A stretch of DNA of 64,000 nt from Owenia fusiformis (lineage: Eukaryota; Annelida; Polychaeta; Sabellida; Oweniidae), in NCBI GenBank assembly GCA_903813345.2, contig CAIIXF020000004.1, positions 11,680,196-11,744,195 of the forward strand, read 5' to 3'. Within the stretch, counting starts at the first letter, position 1, and each line of letters opens with the position of its first letter. Made by a program: the position numbers and the translations under genes. Shown piece after piece: positions 1 through 12,200 of this stretch. The notes below the pieces were generated by a model. The model was not told where the DNA came from and did not search any database. It was given only the letters and a program-made list of their open reading frames with translations.

Positions 1-103
1 TTATGAAATCTATTTTGGCCTTTAAAAGATTTTAATCAAAGAAATTAAAAAAAGAAGCTGGGAAATTTTTGAGATGTCACAAATCCCGGCTGCTTTATTT
101 CAA

Positions 104-263
104 AATCCTTCTACTACATTTTTATTTATAGCAAAAATCGTAAAACAACACACATAAAAATGGGCACTATTTTCAAAATGGTCACTCACTAGCCAAATTG
201 TCATTAGAAAGTGTAATAAGAAGTAGGCACATGTAAAACTTCATCCGATGGGATAATAAAAAT
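104..263 (-). mobile_element. Truncated family A element (CCCATCGAAC type)
   Basis: The right edge reads TTATTATCCCATCGGATGAAG on the minus strand, close to the left end of the full elements at 6795-7787 and 37339-38495. Upstream is one core unit with the TAGCAAAAATCGTAAAA and GTCATTAGA blocks. The element's terminus starts about 7 bases inside the PCYT1 intron, right after the donor of exon 4. Confidence 0.65.
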
Positions 264-269
264 GTGTAC

Positions 270-3200
270 CTTGTGGTAATTGAGATACTCATCAGTAAGA
301 CTCCAAGGAGCATCAGTGACAACCTCATCTACATATCTACAATGTCTTAGTGCCTCGTATCTCTCTTTCTCATTCATTACTGTACGCCCTTTCCTGGCGT
401 GAGTCAGCTCATCATTACAAACTAAAAAAAATTAATCAAAAAAATATTTCATGTCATGCATTTCATACTGAAATCTACACAGGGTCAAGTAAGGTATAGA
501 TCTATTGTATATCAACTTCTATTGGGAATGAAGAAAACTGTTTCAGGGCCACATAAAAAATTACCTGTCGTCAAACAATATTGTCCGTAGCCAGGGGGAG
601 TGGGGTTTAGGGGATTCGAGCAATCCCCCCTAGCCAAAAATTCTTTTAAAATCATGCAGTTTTTCAACATTCTGGGCACCTTGCAAGTGATTTTGGCAAT
701 TTTTTCGGCCATAGTTGTCAAAAGTGTGACCCACCTGGAAATTTTTGAAAAGTGACCCCTCTCTTGGCAAAAGCTGGCTACGGGCCTGACAATGGTCACA
801 CTGAACATTCTATTTTTTCAGAGTTCTAAATAATTAAAGGTATATCGAGTTCTACAAGTACATGGCTCAGATTAAAATAAATGAGATTATCTGTTAACTC
901 GTTGCTGACCAACTCCGAGATATTTCATCTATGACTTCATAATCGTATCTGACCAACCCCGAGATATCTCGGGGTGTTGTCCAATAATTGTCACATAATC
1001 TATCCCAATTATCTTATCAAATATTGTTTTGGGTTACTAGGGGAACATGGTTGGGTGCCAGTCATCAGCAGAAAACGTCCAAAAATAGCTTTGGTCAGCA
1101 ATGAGTTAATTACCCCAGTGCTTTTTGAAATCACAATAATACAGTGTATGTTATTCACTGAGATGAGGTGCTTATCATTAAAAACAAAGCTTGAGTGTTT
1201 GACTTACCTCCAACAATGAGGTACACATTTGGGAAGACTGCCTTAGCTTGCATTAACTGTCTAGCATGCCCCGAATGGAACATGTCATATATACCATCAG
1301 CATAAACTCTCACAGAGCGACCCGCTGAAAGTGAACATATATATGTTTATATACACATTTAGGAAGACTGCTTTAGATTGCATTAACTGTCTAGCATGCC
1401 CTGAATGGAACATGTCATATATACCATCAGCATAAACTCTCACTGAGCGACCCGCTGGAAGTGAACATATATATGTTTATATACACATTTGGGAAGACTG
1501 CTTTAGATTGCATTAACTGTCTAGCATGCCCCGAATGGAACATGTCATATATACCATCAGCATAAACTCTCACAGAGCGACCCGCTGAAAGTGAACATAT
1601 ATATGTTATATACACATTTGGGAAGACTGCTTTAGATTGCATTAACTGTGTAGCATGCCCCGAATGGAACATGTCATATATACCATCAGCATAAACTCTC
1701 ACAGAGCGACCCGCTGAAAGTGAACATATAATACGTATATGTAAGCATCACTAATTATTCTTACTGAGCATTCCCATGAAAGTGGAAATTATGTACATAT
1801 CATAGTCTAGATACCAGCTGCATAAATTCTCACAGAGCGACCCACTGAAAGTGAACACATATGAAAATTATATACAATATAGTCTAGATACCATCTACAT
1901 ATATTCTCACCGAGCGACCCACTGAAAGTTAACATATACTTTCAGCAGGTTGCTCAGTGAGAATAAACATGTATGCAGTTGGTTTCTCGTATTTGTATAC
2001 AGCATCAGTATTTATTCTTAATGAGCATTTCCATGAAAGTGAAAATTATGAACATATCATATATACGATCAACATATATTCTAACTAAGAGCAACCTCCT
2101 GAAAGTATGAATTATAAACATATCATAGTCTCGATATATAATCTGCATATATTCTCACCGAGCGACCCACTGAAAGTGAACATATATGTTACAGCATCAC
2201 TATTTATTCTTACAGAGCATCCCGATAAAGTGAAAATTATGAACATATCATATATACGATCAACATTATATTCTTACTAAGAGCAACCTCCTGAAAGTAT
2301 AAATTATAAACATATCATAGTCTAGATACCAGCTACATATATTCTCACCGAGTGACCCACTGAAAGTGAACATATATATGTTACAGCATATTTATTTTTA
2401 CTGAGCATTCTCATGAAAGTATAAATTATAAACATATCATAGTCTAGATATATAATCTGCATATATTCTCAATGAGCAACCCACTGAAAATGAACATATA
2501 TATGTTACAGCATCACTATTTATTCTTACAGAGCGTCCTGTTGAAAGTGTACATTATGAACATACCATAGAGAATCACTGAAAGATGAACACATATTCAC
2601 CTCAATATAAATATTTGTTTTATTATTCACTGTTATAAACTCCACCAAGCAAAATAAGGAACAAGTCAAGTTCTACAGCTGGGCAATGTTCTCAATTTAA
2701 CAGTTCCTTCTTACTGACAGCATACCCTTGAGCAGGAATATACACCCTAAAATGTCAACACCTGCCATTTGTTACAGATGCCAAATGCTGACTGCCAAAC
2801 ACCAAACATCAAACAGAAACTGCCGAATGTCGAACACCATTCACAAAAAAGACACACCTAGTGGTGGTGACATAGTAAAACCGTTTCCTCTGTGAAAACC
2901 AAAACAATTTACCTTTGCCTGACTCTGCCATTTGTTTTGTGATGCGTATGCTGTAGTCCACAGAGTCCCTCTCTATTTTGGCAAGGGGGTCTGTTGCAAG
3001 GGGGGCAGGGGAGCAACATGTCTGAAACACAAACAATCCCATAAAAAGGCCATAGTTGTTTTATTTTATACAGTGTGCGGTTTGTTATGACATTGTGACG
3101 GTATGATCTGTTCAATGAAACCCAACCTCAAGTTACTATGACAAGCACTACAGTGCGAATTATATATATCAACAATCTTGGCCAAATTTCAGGATATCTA

Positions 3201-6200
3201 GTGAAATGTATCATGCTACTCCTGTGTAAATGTGAACGGAAAATATTTAAGCAATGCATTTGTATGAGTGATTGGTCATACGTATAGGTTGGTATTTCTA
3301 TTTTATGCAAGCTTAAACTCCCTATTAATGAAATTGGTAATCAGTTTTCCAGACAAATGTACACACACTCATCAGCATAAGATGGTGACAACGATGCACT
3401 TTTCATATTGTGATAAAAATGTACATGTAACTTATCTGAAGTCTGAATCATCAAATAGTTAATCACAAGCAAATACCCCATGCAAATTGCAAAAAGTACC
3501 TCTTTAAATGTTTTTATAAGCATTAACAGCTGAATAAGAATTGATAAAAAAGGTATATGGGGGATAAAGTTATAAAATTGAATTTAAAGTTGTATCCAAT
3601 GAGGAATCTGAAATAGAAGACTAGGACCATTAAAGCAGGACCCTTGATTTCTATAAAGACACTAATTAGCTCAGTGCCAGGATGCTTGACTTGGCCAGAA
3701 AATGGGCTGCCTACAGGGAAATAAAACTGGTAAATGAAATTTAAACTGCATTATGATTTAAAGGGGCAAGAGGGAGGGGAGGATTTCATAACACACCGCC
3801 ACTTTGTGGGGGTAAGGAGATGTTTTAAACAGCTAAAACCCCATGTGCAAATCCTAACTTAAGCACATGATCTTATATTATACAAGGTTGGATAAAAGGG
3901 AAATTAGAGTGTTGACCTTGAACTATTTGGTAACAAGCCTACCTTTAACTTGTATCACATTTGCTTCATCTCTCTAAATCTAAATGATGAGAGCACAACT
4001 CCCTATCTTCTCTTTACAAAATTTGAATAGAAACTACCAGATTTGAAGGGGGGGGGGGGGGGGGGGTAATGAGTCAAGGATGTAAAGTAATTCAATTATG
4101 AAAAAGGTTGTATTTTTCACAAAATGGACCTTATATGGAAACAATTATATAATGCCAACTCCATTCTTAGGGCAGGCTATGGTGTATCAGTTATGAATTT
4201 GTCCAACAGCACCCTCTAAATATGGAATAATTTGTGTCAAATGTAATAGACCTTGCATCAACCCCCCCCCCTCCCCCCCAATTAGTTCTCCTTGCCAATC
4301 CAAAATCCATGATGGTCGTGAGATATATATTATTCAAACATGACTGTATTCATGCCTTCTATAAACAGTGAACAAAGTCAATGCTTCAGCTTGGTTATAT
4401 TAGGGATCAGTTCCCCAGCTCTGTACTAAGTGTTTCGTTCAGTGCACTCATTGGTCGGTTTAGGCCGTTTTGTTCTTTTCGCATCCCCTTTCATCTGCAA
4501 ACTTCAAAGGGAAAAATTGTCCGGAGCCAAAATTTTCTGTCAGAGCATTTGTAAACTCTAATCTCAATAATTTCAATAATAATCAATGTAGTAGCTATGC
4601 GTGAAACCAATAAAATAGGCCGAAATGTCAATAAAAAAAGGAGGTAAGTAAACAAATTGGAACAGCCAAACGCTCAACCAGAAGTAAAAATGAAAAAAGT
4701 GGAAACGAGCATCGAAATTGACGATTTTGCAATATTCTGGTGAGTTTTCATGTTTGAATCGTAATATAGACCTCAGAGCAGGGCTACTAGTTTCGAATAC
4801 ACCCCTTAGGTCTAGGCACTAAAGCTTTCGAACCCCTTACTCCCTTCGGTCGTTCGGGATACAGAAAACGTTTGTGCCTAGACAGGCCCGTAAGACACTT
4901 TTCTCCAAGGGGGGTGCGGTTTTTAGCTTACTAAAGAGAATATAAAATTGTCAATTTTTTTGCCGCGTAAATCAAATCGCGTAAGACAGAGGGGGGGGGG
5001 TCAGTTACTCCCTGTATTGGTTTGGAACTAACAAAATGCAACTTCCAAACATTCCGATTGTTTTGTGGGGGGTGTGAGGAGTGGTCCACTCCCCCTAGAA
5101 AATTTTACAGTTTCAAAGTGTAAGTTTCTAAGTAGTATGCCACCACCACGGGAATAAGAGTTGAGTGAATAAAAAACCGAGCATTCAGGGGGGTCTGGGT
5201 TCTCCCCCAGGAAAATTTTGAAATTTGGTTGTATTTGGAACGAATTTGCAACCATCTGGTACGCCTGTGCGTTATGAGTCAAGAAGAAAAATGTGATTTT
5301 TTTTTCAAATTCTTTTGGGGGTGTCAAAGAGGATGAGAGTGTGAAGTGGGTTGGGGTGCCAGTAGGGGAGCAAGGGGTTGTCCCCCAGAAACATTGACCA
5401 TATCAAGGTGCTATTTAATGATGTCTGGGCACTTAAAAAATGTCTGAGACAATACATGAAATTCAGAATATTTTCTTTTGTTTTGTGGGGGATGTGAGGG
5501 GTGGCTAACTCTCCTAGAAAATTTTACAATTTAAAGATGATATTTGGTGCTTCTGGGCACTTTTAAAGTGTATTAGTCAATAAAAACATTGAAAAACAAT
5601 CACAATTTTTTTCAAATTTTGGGTGTGTCAAAGGGGGGGGGAGGAATGCCAGAGGGGGAGGTGGGGCTGGGGTGCCAGAGGGGGAGCAAGTGTTTGTCCC
5701 CCATATCAAAATTTACAATATCAAGGTGCTATTCGATGAAGTTTGGGCACTTTAAAAGTGTCTGTGCCTAAAAGTGCCTATTTCCCAAGAAAATTTTACA
5801 ATTTTAAGATGCTATTTGGTGCTTTCTGGGCACTTTCAAAGGGTATGAGTCAATAAAAAATTTTGAAAAATCTCAATCTTTTTTTTTGGGGGGGGGGGGG
5901 GGGGGTGTTAAGGGGGGGGGCTGCCAGAGGGGGAGGTGGAGTGGGGATGCCAGAGGGCGAGTAAATGTTAGTCTTCCAGAATCATTAACGTTATCAAGGA
6001 GCTATTTGATGATGTCTGGGTAATTTAAAAGTGTCTGAGACAATACATAAAACAAATTCAGAACTTTTCCATTGTTTTGTTTGGGGTGTGAGGGGTGGCC
6101 CACTCCCCCTAGAAAATTTTACAATTTTACGACGCTATTTGGTGCTTTCTCGGCACTTTCAAAGTGTATGAGTCAATTAAAGAATTTGAGAAAATCACAA

Positions 6201-9200
6201 TTTTTATTAAGGAGGGGGGGGGGGGTCAAGGGGGTGCGCCAGAGGGGGGAGGGGGTTATGCAAGTGCAAGATGCAAGAGGGGAGCAAGTCCCCCAGAAAC
6301 ACTAACTACAGTGTATATTAAGGAGCTATTCGATGATGTCTGGGCACTTTAAAAGTGTCTGAGACAAAACACTAAAATAAATTTAGAACTTTTCCATTGT
6401 TTTGTGGGGGAGTGTGAGGGGTGGCCAATACCCCTAGAAATTTTTACAATTTTAAGATGCTATTTGGTGCTTTCTGGGTACTTTCAAAGTGTATGAGTCA
6501 ATGAAAAAAAATTACAAAAAAAATATTTTTCAAAAAAAAAATTTTCAAAATTTTTTTTTCAAATTTATTTTGGGGGGTGACAAAGGGGGGTGCGGTCGCA
6601 CCCATCGCACCCCCCCCCATCTGACGGCCCTGCTAGACCTGCGGGGTGTATTCGAAACTAGTAGCCCTGCTCTTCGGTCTATATTTCTTAAATAAAGAGG
6701 CTGGGGGTTTATGCAAGACTGGTTTGTAACAAGGTGCATTTATTCTATAAATAAATATGTAGAGTATGTGAAACAATCCCAAATCCTTACAGTCAAACCA
6801 GAACAACGGCAACGCCAAAGCGTAGCGAATCCCATCGAACATTTTTCAAAAGGGGCACCTTCTACCAAAAGTGTCATTAGACAGTGTGCCATGCTTATAA
6901 TATTCACATACCAAATATATTCAAAATCGCTCTACTACTTTTCGAGTTATAGTAAAATACGTTAAAATGGTGGCCATTTGAAAAATGGCCGCCTTCTACT
7001 AAAAGTCTCATTAGACAGTGTGCCATGCTTATAGTATTCACATACCAAATATGAACAAAATCGCTCCACTACTTTTCGAGTTATAGTAAAATATGTTAAA
7101 ATGACGGCCATTTTGAAAAATGGCTGCCTTCTACCAAAAGTGTCATTAGACAGTGTGCCATGCTTATACGTATTCACGTACCAAATATGAACAAAATCGC
7201 TCCAATACTTTTCGAGTTATAGTAAAATAAGTTAAAATGGCGGCCATTTTTCAAAATGTCCACCATTTTTCAAAATGGCCGCCTTCTACCAAAAGTGTCA
7301 TTAGACAGTGTGGCATGCTTATAGTATTCACATACCAAATATGAACAAAATCGCTCCACTACTTTTCGAGTTACAGCAAAAATCGTAAAATAACGAGAAA
7401 AGGCCGCCATTTTTCAAGATGGCTGCCATGTGCTTTTTTAATATCTACATTTCTAGCTTTATTAATGTCCTATATAATTTTTTTTTACATTTAAAACATA
7501 TTGCTATTACAGTTTTACATATTGCACCTAAATTACTGTAAAATCGGCACTAAAATGGCCGCCATTTTTAAATGAGCGGCCATTTTGAAAATCGGCTTTC
7601 GAGCAGAACTTCTATCCCCATAGGGTATATGTATACAAAATATGAATAAAATCGGGCCAACGGTATTTGAGTTATTGCCCGGACGGACGGACGGACGGAC
7701 GGACGTACGTACGGACGGACGTACGTACGGACGGACGGACGGAGGCGTTCCCTATATCCCTCCGAACTTCGTTCGATGGGATAATAACCACATGTAATGT
7801 AAACATAGGGTTTATTCAGATTCATGAAATGTTCATATTAATGTTCAACAAAAGTCCATTTGTTCTGCTCATTTGTTTATAATTTAGAACGTAACCTAGG
7901 TAATACCTGTTTATTTTATTTCTCTATACTCAATTTTGAACTGAAAAAATTAAACAATATTTGAACCAAAATGACATCTGAACAAACCCAAAGTACTGAC
8001 ATTTTATCACAGATTAAAGCAAACCAACAGGAAAATAAATGCAATTTCAGCTCAATCTGACAATTTTCTGATGCTTTGCTTTAAACTGACCAAGGTTGAT
8101 ATGGACATTTAAATACAGTATCTATGAAAGCTCCAAACATTTCACCAGTAATTTGGTCCCAAAATTCCTTACCTCTCGCTTTCCTTGCTAAAGTGTGAAA
8201 ACAGCATTTGTTAGTAGTTTGTTATTTAAAGCAATGCCAATGTGACATTGTAAGTAAATGTTAGATATGCCAATGTTATTCATGTTATTGTTAAGTAAGC
8301 CACTGTACCAATGTTAGAAATACCAAACCAATTGTTACTCATTCCATTGTAAGGAATGCCAATGTTATCGGTAAGTAAGCTACAATTAGATAATGTTAGC
8401 TTAATTAATAATGTTAGTTACATCAATGTTATGTATGCCAATGTTAGGTATGCCAATGCCAATGTTAATTTAGTTGACATTAGAAGGAGATCATAGAAAA
8501 GCTCTTACTAAAAATGTTTGATGCAGTTACGTGACCATATATCTAGTAATATGAATTTTTGCTTCAACTGAAAGATGTCACCCCTTGCAGGCTTTTCAAT
8601 AAAATAAAGCTCAATATGGCAATCATTGGTTACCATGTTGCAATAATCCTAAGGTACATTATTTGTTTTGATAAATTCAGATGCAACAAAGCAAATTTCT
8701 TCACATCAAATTAAAAGCAAATTAATTGTGACGCCAAAAAGTTAAAAATGGATCATTTTTACGATTTCATTCAAAATTTGCCAGAATATTTTTTAATTAA
8801 CTGTTGTCCAAAACAAAAGGTTTCTAGCTTGAGAATGCACCTAAAAGAAGAATGTGTTCCGTTTTTGAACTCACTTCTTGTCGTGAAGTTTGTCTTGTTA
8901 TCCTAAAATCTCCAGGTCCCTTCATTGTTAGCAATAGATATTAGATAAATTCTCAAATCAAAATTCTTAATCCAATTTTAAATAAATTCTTTTTTGTTGT
9001 TTCAATTTCCAGATTTCTCCAATGTGTTGAGTTAGAATCTGTCTTTTCTGGTGAGTAATTGTGTTATATTTGCAAAAAGTATTTTTCAGAATTTTGTGTT
9101 CTTCTGAGCAAAATCCAATTCTCAGTAGAAAAAAATTCAATTTTTATATAACATAATTCTTTAAAATCAAAGTCAAGTCCATTTACAAATTATCTCATTC

Positions 9201-12200
9201 GACAAATGAATCATTCAAGAGAGGACAAAATTCAACTATTTTGAATTAAAACATTATTACTTGTTTAATTCAAAGTTAATTATTTACCCAAGCATATGTC
9301 TCATTAAAAATAGATAAGTAAAACTTGATATAGTGAAAATTAGAATCATGAACATCAGAGCATATGCTATATACAGAGTGACAGAAAAAATGCCAACTAC
9401 TTGATGTTGCATTACTTTTACACTTCCTAAGCAGGTGTACAGAATCTGTACCTCCTTCTTCCCGCTGCTATAACCAATTTGGACACGCCCGATTAAACTG
9501 AATCACGTGATCTAATTATGCGCCGATGACGTATACATGATTTCTGTCGTGGTGTTGCAACAGCCAATCAGATTGCTCATTCTTAATTGGGGAAATGCTA
9601 ACTGCTTATAGCAGGGTGTAAAAAGAAAGAATATATTCTGGATTTTGAAGCCCTGTGATCGGAGGATGTACTTTTAAGTCTGCATAAAATTCTGACTTTT
9701 TCTTTAGCACATTAAAACTTAAGTCCATGGAGCAACTCCAAAAAAGATTTAAGATTACTCAAACAGATGCACTTTTATGAGTGTTACAAGATATGTGCTC
9801 TAAATGAAGTGGGTTGCATTATTGTGTCACCCTGTACCTAAAACATCCGCTGGTGAACAAATTTTAACATACAAGACACACTTTACTGAATACATAACTT
9901 GATATACTAGTAAACATCATTAATTTGAATCAAGAAAGGATTTTTCAGATTTTTTAGTTTACCCCTCAATGACAATTGTAAAATAACCAGCCGTCCTTTA
10001 TTATAGTCAAAGCTTTTCGGGCTGTGGGAATTATACTGAGGGAAAGATGTAACGCAGGCCCGTAGCCAGGATTTGGCAAGGGGGGTTCAGTTTTCAAAAA
10101 TTTCCAGGGGGTGCACATTTGATAATTTTGGCCCAAATATGGCTAAAATCACTTGAGAAGTGCTCAAAATGGTGAACAACTGCATGATTTTGAAAGAATT
10201 TTTGGCCAGGGGGGGGAACGAACATGAACTCTGCGAACCCCCCCCCCCCCTCCCCCCCCCCCCCAATGACTAATACCAAGTGATTTCTGTCGCAGTGTTG
10301 CAACAACCAATCAGATTGCGAGTTCTTAATCGGGGAAATGCTAACTGCTTATCGCAGGGGGTAAAAAGAAAGAATATATTGTGGGAAAATTTCATTTTTT
10401 GAGTTTATCCTTTTTTTAATTTTCCCACTGGTGCAGTTTTATGTTTAATTGGTCTATTTATGCAAGGGATAGGGAAACCCCTGCTCACAAGTGGGTATTC
10501 CAAGAGAGGAAGGGGAATCCCCTCAATTGCTGCAATGCAGTGCCCCTGATTTCAAATAGTGATAACCTGTGCCTGTATGACTCATGCCATCACGAGAAGA
10601 GAAGGAAGGTCGCTATTTTGAATGAAGCAGCGTGAATGAAAGGTTGGGAGAAAATCCACAATTATCACACTCTGGAGTAGCCATCAGCCAGTGATTCGGG
10701 ATTAATTAAGAAGGATAAAGCGGGAAGACACACCAGGAAGTTTCTGAAGGAGAACCAAGAGAGAAAACCTGAATTTTTGGGAACTTAGAGAAAGCAACAT
10801 TTATTCGGGTGAGGTTTTTCCTTTTTGTTGATTTGATTTCATGGCCAGCATGCTACTAGATGCCTCTGACTGACTGTAATTGTTAATTTCATGTGTACCA
10901 GAATTTGTAACTTCATGGCCAGCATGCTACTGAGATGCCTCTGACTGACTGTTAGTTTCTAATTCATCGGGTATTGGGATCTACTGTGTGTCGCCATTTT
11001 GTGTCCCAGGCTTTCTAAAGTGAGATATTTGTCAGATTGAATGTATAGCAACACTGTGTCATTGATTGCCTTAGCGGGTCCCTGACGGAGTATGTTGGAA
11101 TAGCTTCATGCTTCAATTTAAAGTGTTGTCAAGAATTTTTCAGAGTTCAGTTTTGTCCTTGAGGAAGCAGCAAGGAACAATCTGGAAGCAACCTTGCATT
11201 ATAGTTAGTTCGGTTCCACCACTAGCTGTAAGGTGCAATTGAGAAACTTCCCAACACAGCGAACTATTTTGTCAGTTCGGTTTCACCACTGACGATAGAT
11301 AGTTCCAGGAAGACGTCTATAGCAACGAGCAGCTAGGAGTCTTCCCAGCAAGAACAGGGGCTGAGCAAAGAGACAGTGTGAGCTATTTTGTCAGTTCGGT
11401 TTCACCACTGACGATAGATAGTTCCAGGAGGACTTCTAGAGCTACGAGCAGCTAGGAGCCTTCCCAGTAGGCTTACGAGCCAAGCCAAGCTCAAGAGCCA
11501 GAGGAGCCAGGCTAAAGAGTCAAAGAGCTGAACGAAGAGCCAGAGGAGCCAAGTTCAGGAGCCAAAGGAGCCAGGCTAAAGAGCTAGAGGAGCCAGGCTA
11601 AAGAGCCAAAGAGCTGAACGAAGAGCCAGAGGAGCCAAGTTCAGGAGCCAAAGAAGCCAGGCTAAGGAGCCAAAGAGCTGAACGAAGAGCCAGAGGAGCC
11701 AAGTTCAGGAGCCAAAGGAGCCAGGCTAAGGAGCTAGAGGAGCCAGGCTATAGAGCCAAAGAGCTGAACGAAGAGCCAGAGGAGCCACGTTCAGGAGCCC
11801 AAGGAGCGAAGCTCAAGAGCCACAGGAGCCAGGCTAAAGACCCAAGGAGCTGAACGAAGAGCCAGAGGAGCCAAGTTCAAGAGCCAGAGGAGCCAGAGGA
11901 GCCAGGCTAAAGAGCCAAGGAGCTAAACAAAGAGCCAGAAGAGCCAAGTTCAAGAGCCAGAGGAGTCAGGAAAGAGCTAAGGAGCCAGAAGAGTTGAGCA
12001 AAGAGCTAAAGAGCCATTGGAGCCATAGTAGCTGAACAAAGATGCAGAGGAGCCGAGCAAAGAGCTTAAGAGCCATAGGAAGCAGTAAGAAAGCAGTAAC
12101 GGCCACTACCAAGCTTATAAAGAGAATTTTAAAGTGACATTTTAAGCTATGAACATTGAACTGTGTTATTTTCTTGTATAGTTAGTGCGTGTTAAAATAT

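Noticed and set aside
512-808. 98-codon open frame on the minus strand
   Set aside because: It lies across a non-coding palindromic MITE with target duplications.
1427-1702. Frame with two HSGH cytidylyltransferase motifs, as if a fusion enzyme
   Set aside because: It reads through intron sequence between tandem partial exon copies, then shifts frame. No donors are present.
7568-7882. Open frames rich in [17 protein letters not shown] on both strands
   Set aside because: They translate the ACGG/ACGT microsatellite of a family A element; the same applies to 37323-37612 and 50522-50774.
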